From the NCBI GenBank assembly GCA_036897095.1, contig JAYMSP010000023.1:1-64000 (forward strand): a stretch of DNA of 64,000 nt, in the 5' to 3' direction. Numbering within the stretch: position 1 is the stretch's first letter; every line of letters begins with the position of its first letter. The translations under genes and the position numbers were made by a program. Below are positions 60,116-64,000 of this stretch, piece after piece. Source of the stretch: Plantago elongata. Its lineage: Eukaryota > Streptophyta > Magnoliopsida > Lamiales > Plantaginaceae. Below the pieces are notes generated by a model. That model was given only the letters and a program-made list of their open reading frames with translations, was not told where the DNA came from and ran no database searches.

Positions 60116-61254
60116 TTTTGGTTCTCTGGTTTGACGATTTTTGGCTCCTTCGTTCTCGTGCGGCTACTGGACTGTGTATTGAAGAGAGGGAGGAAAAATA
60201 TCTTTCTGACTCCAATGCGTTTCGGATTCGGTTCAGGTTTGAATGGGTTCCGGTTAGATTAAGTGTTAACTGTGGTTAGGTTTCGGTTCCGACTCCATTT
60301 ACTAAGGGGCTGATTGGTATAGAATTTGAATGGGCATTTTGATGTATTTTGGTGAAATTGTGTTTGAAATGAAAATGAAATGGGGTGTTTGAACTGTATT
60401 TTAGGCTAAATTAGTGTTCGTTGAGCGAAATGGGGTATGTAAATGCTTTTGCCAAACATCCCCTAAGTTAAAAGTCATCCAGAAATAGGAGATTTAATCC
60501 GAATATTATTTTAAAATTCTTCGATTTTGAAAATTTGAGTTAATCCTAAATCGACCATATTTAACAGAAGTTTTTTATAATTTGATAGTATATCAGATAT
60601 TTATAATCTGAAAATTTCAAGAATTTCAGTTCAATGTTAATAATCGATAAATGCAAGAATTCATTAGGAGAAATGACACTTCAAAATCATGTAAGGGGCT
60701 CGATCTATCACCTGATGCATGTTCGTACCTCCTCCACTCCACCTCCCTAAATTTAGTTGTAATACTTATAAAAACTTGAGAATTCATCTGTATGAAGTTT
60801 TAATTTTTTCTTTGAATCAAGTGTAATGTTGAGTATTGTAAGTTTTCTCCAGGACCATTCATTCATGCCTTGAAAAATCTTCTCAAGTCTTCTCAACAAA
60901 CTACTCAGATGTTCTTGAAGAAAACATCTAATGTTCAGAAACTGAAACCAGAATCAGATCATGATCTTGAATTTAACACTTCAACTTAATAAAGATCGAA
61001 TCATATTGTTGATCGTCCATGGCCTCTGATGAGCCATACCCAAGTACACGAGATATGTACCGAATGCCAATTGCAACTTTTTTCTTTTTCGTCTAAAACA
61101 ATGCACAGATTTGTACATATATGCACACTGGAGGAAGAGAACAAAACAAATTCAATGATAAGCTCTTGCTTCAAGGAAGCGTCTGTCTTTACAAAATTTT
61201 GCACTGATGTATGTTTTTATTGCGAAAAAGTAAATGTTCTTCTAAGCATGGCGC
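60116..61254. other. promoter of the UBA2 gene and intergenic DNA
   Basis: It contains a MITE (entered separately) and the 3' UTR of the MYB-CC gene on the right. No gene was seen. Confidence 0.45.
60305..60464. mobile_element. hAT-like MITE
   Basis: Left end aggggctgattggta and the reverse complement of the right end aggggatgtttggca match at 12 of 15. It is 160 bp long and noncoding. Similar ends occur near 36894 and at 39165. It lies about 190 bp before the UBA2 start codon. Confidence 0.55.
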
Positions 61255-63288
61255 TTAACTTATCTTGGATGGAAAAATCATTTCATCATCAGAACAATCC
61301 AGCACAAAAATCTCAGGTTCCTCAAGTGTAGCCGATAAGTTATTAGGACTTTTTCGATCTGCATTGACAGATCCCATAAAACTTTTTGCTGTCTCCTGTT
61401 GTTGTTCAATCATCATTCGCAGCTGCTTCCACTGTTCTTCAATCCTGAGCTGTAGCTCCCGCTGAGTCTGCACATAGTCGAAAACATAATAATTTGAACT
61501 TATGCTCTTTGTTTGATCAATGTTTATATCGTCAAGAATGTGATACTTTTTTTTTTGGGGTGAAGATAGGTGTGGAGATACAATTATTATGCACGAGTTG
61601 CAAGTGGTGAATTCTCATTTGTAATAGGTTTTGATGTTTAGTAGTTTTGTGACTTGAGAGTTTGGTTTGGACGAGTTTTTATCTTGTGTGCATGTTTTCT
61701 TGGTAATTGTTGAGTCGAGAGCATCACTTGTGCCCTTGGCTATTATCAATAAAATTTTGGCTGTTTAAAAAAAAAATGTTTATATTGTCAGTGGTGTTCT
61801 TTTGTTACCTCTAGTTGCTCATGAAGATGCTTCTGGACATCTATTTGCAGTTTCAGTGCCTCTTTCAGTTGCATACCACTAAAGAAGAAAAGATCACTGA
61901 GTTAAGAACAAAATGTGAACTCCAAAAGGATAAATATCATAAAACAAGTTGTTGGTTGTGAGCCAAGATGGCGATTTTACCTCTTCATATCGTTTTCTTC
62001 CACGTTACTTGCACTTGTTTTCTTCTCAGATTTTCCTGTAGAATTACAAGCAGAAGCAGTAAGATTGATCTCCATAGAAGATTTTTAGATTCTTCTTAAT
62101 ATTATTTTAAGTCAAGATGATTACGAAATTCATTTCACAAACGCGTCTGTTATATTCTATGTCAAAGTCTATTCATTGATTGCATCCAGATGAACATGAC
62201 AGTATCATTTATATATTTACAAATTGTCAATTCTTGAAATATAGTACAGGTGTACCTTCAGCAAACTCTGGCATGTACTTTGCGTTTCGATATTTCTACA
62301 AAAACAACGAGAGAGATATGAATTGAAAGCATGATACAAAACTATAATCAAGTTTTTACTGTAAGTAATGAATCTTGGTACTAGATTCATTCTGTACCTG
62401 TAAATGGCTTTTGACATGTAAAATAGTGAGTCCCTCTGTATCCATCAGCTTTAGTATCGCCTTAGGAGTCGCCTCTGAGGAACGTACAATCATAGGATCA
62501 GTGCGTTTGTGAGGATTGTTGGAATTTATCAAGCAAAGCAAGGCTAATATCAGAGAAGACTTACTGTCAGGACCACCGAGCTCAGTTACACACTCAACGA
62601 ATCTGTCATGAAGATCCTGAGTCCACCTGATTCGTGTCTTGTTTGATGAAGTTGGCCCAGGTGATGTAGAGTTGTTGTTCTGCAGTACTCCAAACTGATC
62701 CGTCTGTCCAAATTGTGCTGCATATGGATTATTTTGTGGTGCCTGTGTGGAGAAAACTCAATTAGATAATGATTGAACTAAGTTGGAATCATCAAGTTCA
62801 GATCTCGATGGACTTACACGAAGATCTTGAGTTGACTCATCAAATTCGCCCAATAACTTGTTCTTCAGATACTGCAGTTGTTCACTTTCTGAAATATTAT
62901 CAGGTGGATTTCTGTAAGATCCACTGAACCTCATCAAATGGCTGGCTGGTGATTGAGTTCTCGGAACAATAGGCTGGACTTGAGTCGAAGACTGATCAAA
63001 CCAGCCATTTCCAAAAGATGGCAGTCTTGAATAAGCGCTCTTAAAAGAAATGGAGTTGTTTTCTTGAAAATCGCATTGGGGCAAACCCATGAGCACTTCT
63101 GTTGCATATAAGGCGTTCGAAGCTGATCCAATCCTGCCAATAATCGTGCTGGATGAACTAGGCCAGAGATTGTTGCTTGTTACAGATGTTTGGTTCATGA
63201 ATCCATGAGGTGAAGACTGAGGAAAATAATCAGGAAACTCTGCTGAGAAATCATTCCCAAATCCACAATTCTGATGTAACCTCTTCAT
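61255..63288 (-). CDS. MYB-CC transcription factor, PHR1-like (PHL)
   Basis: A GARP-type transcription factor; relatives (PHR1/PHL) bind P1BS-like sites and control phosphate-starvation or vascular programmes. Seven exons (63288-62818, 62742-62565, 62474-62398, 62295-62256, 62035-61981, 61878-61809, 61467-61255) join in phase to 367 residues. The single MYB domain begins at about 192 (KTRIRWTQDLHDRFVECV) and ends in ILHVKSHLQKYRNAKYMPEF. The coiled coil with LHEQLE (292-297) and ELQLRIEEQWKQLRMMIEQQ is the MYB-CC mark. The N-terminus is Ser/Asn-rich; the C-terminus is acidic (VLDCSDDE). The ATG at 63288 (MKRLHQNCG) is chosen because upstream in-frame codons lack an ATG. The exact PHL member is not assigned. 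Confidence 0.92.
61535..61775 (+). mobile_element. 5'-truncated LINE tail in the last intron of the MYB-CC gene
   Basis: 241 bp end in 'caataaaattttggctgttt' and an A-run, the usual 3' end of plant L1 LINEs. It is flanked by a 15-bp duplication (61520-61534 and 61776-61790) with one difference. It is opposite in orientation to the host gene. Confidence 0.7.
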
Positions 63289-64000
63289 GTCTACGTGAAT
63301 TCTGGCTAAAATGAAATGTGTGCGCGGCTGAAGTTTTAGGCCAGTATATGAAGAAAGTACATCGGAATCTTCACGTGCGTGCCCGATTGGCTGGATCCGC
63401 ACAGCGCGTGTAACTCGGAAGCAAGAGATGGGATGTGTGGATGATATGAAGGATGGCAGATGAATAGTGATACTTAGAAAATGTTGAAGGTGAAGTTTCT
63501 GTCGTGGAATTCTGTTTTATATGCTTACTAAGTCTTGAGATTTAAGCATGTCAATGTGAACAATTCAAGAAGAGGCTTTAAATTATTCCTTAACAGATAG
63601 GTATGAGTATTGATCTCATTGACAAAAACAAAGCTAAAGTGCCAATTAGGATATAATTGTTATTGGTACAGTTGATGTGTGTACTTTGTCTTCTCCACCA
63701 TACTATAATTTAAAGAATAATGAGAATCATATTAAGATATAGGATTCTTGTGATTTCTTGATAATTAAAGAATAATGTTTGTTTGGCATCTGTGTCAAAA
63801 GAAATAGTACAGCATATATTCATTCGATCTATTACACTTGTGGTAAGGGCGGAGCCAGGAATAAAATTTCCGGGAAACTGTTTCTCGATTGTGCAGTTGC
63901 ACACGCAGTTGCACACTTGATCAATACGAAGATGAATTCGATGATTTGGAACGCGATACTGCCTAGTAGTTGTGTGGGAGAGGGAATCCAGAAGAATTTT
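63289..64000. other. MYB-CC promoter and right window edge
   Basis: The leader and promoter of the MYB-CC gene. At about 63846 the words 'gggcggagccaggaat' begin a segment that recurs as a repeat end in many plant genomes. It runs to the window edge, so its nature cannot be settled. A 'gcagttgcacac' word is duplicated at 63895-63918. Confidence 0.4.

Noticed and set aside
63289-63402. longer N-terminus of the MYB-CC protein
   Set aside because: The upstream in-frame stretch has no ATG, only GTG; the ATG at 63288 starts the part that looks like the family.

Overview
The window is nuclear DNA from a flowering plant. It is AT-rich between genes, and its genes are interrupted by GT-AG introns. 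The protein families are plant-specific: SBP-box, MYB-CC, GUB_WAK-RING (ATL type), LEA, FBD-like F-box, plant UBA2-type RRM and plastid enoyl-ACP reductase. A microRNA156 target site is intact. The set looks eudicot; an asterid is possible, but the sequence alone does not name the species. Exon joins were worked out by hand from splice consensus, reading frame and family similarity.

Layout. 1-5 kb: a broken F-box copy cut by the left edge, then an intact three-exon F-box/LRR gene (minus), then a worn tandem repeat of about 430 bp. 6-10 kb: a seed/stress LEA gene with ABA-type promoter boxes and a heavy-metal-domain protein with a worn metal site (both plus). 11-15 kb: a CCCH-KH RNA-binding protein (minus). 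16.8-20.8 kb: plastid enoyl-ACP reductase (plus) with a duplicated leader intron. 21-24 kb: a LEA_2/NHL membrane protein and an ATL-type RING-H2 protein (plus). 24-27 kb: a trihelix-like transcription factor (minus) whose leader contains a small exon with an upstream ORF ending on the main start. 27.7-31 kb: the UFMylation/ER-phagy factor C53/CDK5RAP3 (plus) with three IDWD-type motifs. 32-36 kb: an SPL9/15-type gene with a miR156 site (minus).

36-48 kb has no convincing gene. It holds mobile-element debris: Stowaway- and hAT-like MITEs, a small LTR-element fossil with a three-unit internal array, a near-perfect 121-bp hairpin, and LINE and SINE tails. 48-64 kb, all minus: a small AT-hook-like protein, an mTERF18/SHOT1 homologue with two in-frame stops, a UBA2-type two-RRM protein whose first intron is a minisatellite-like array, and a PHR1-like MYB-CC factor carrying a LINE tail in its last intron.

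The genes do not form one pathway; this is ordinary plant gene order. The most notable points are the doubly nonsense-mutated mTERF18 homologue, the possible uORF-AUGA switch exon, the 44.5 kb hairpin, the intronic array in the UBA2 gene, and a dispersed ACTGAA-rich MITE family.
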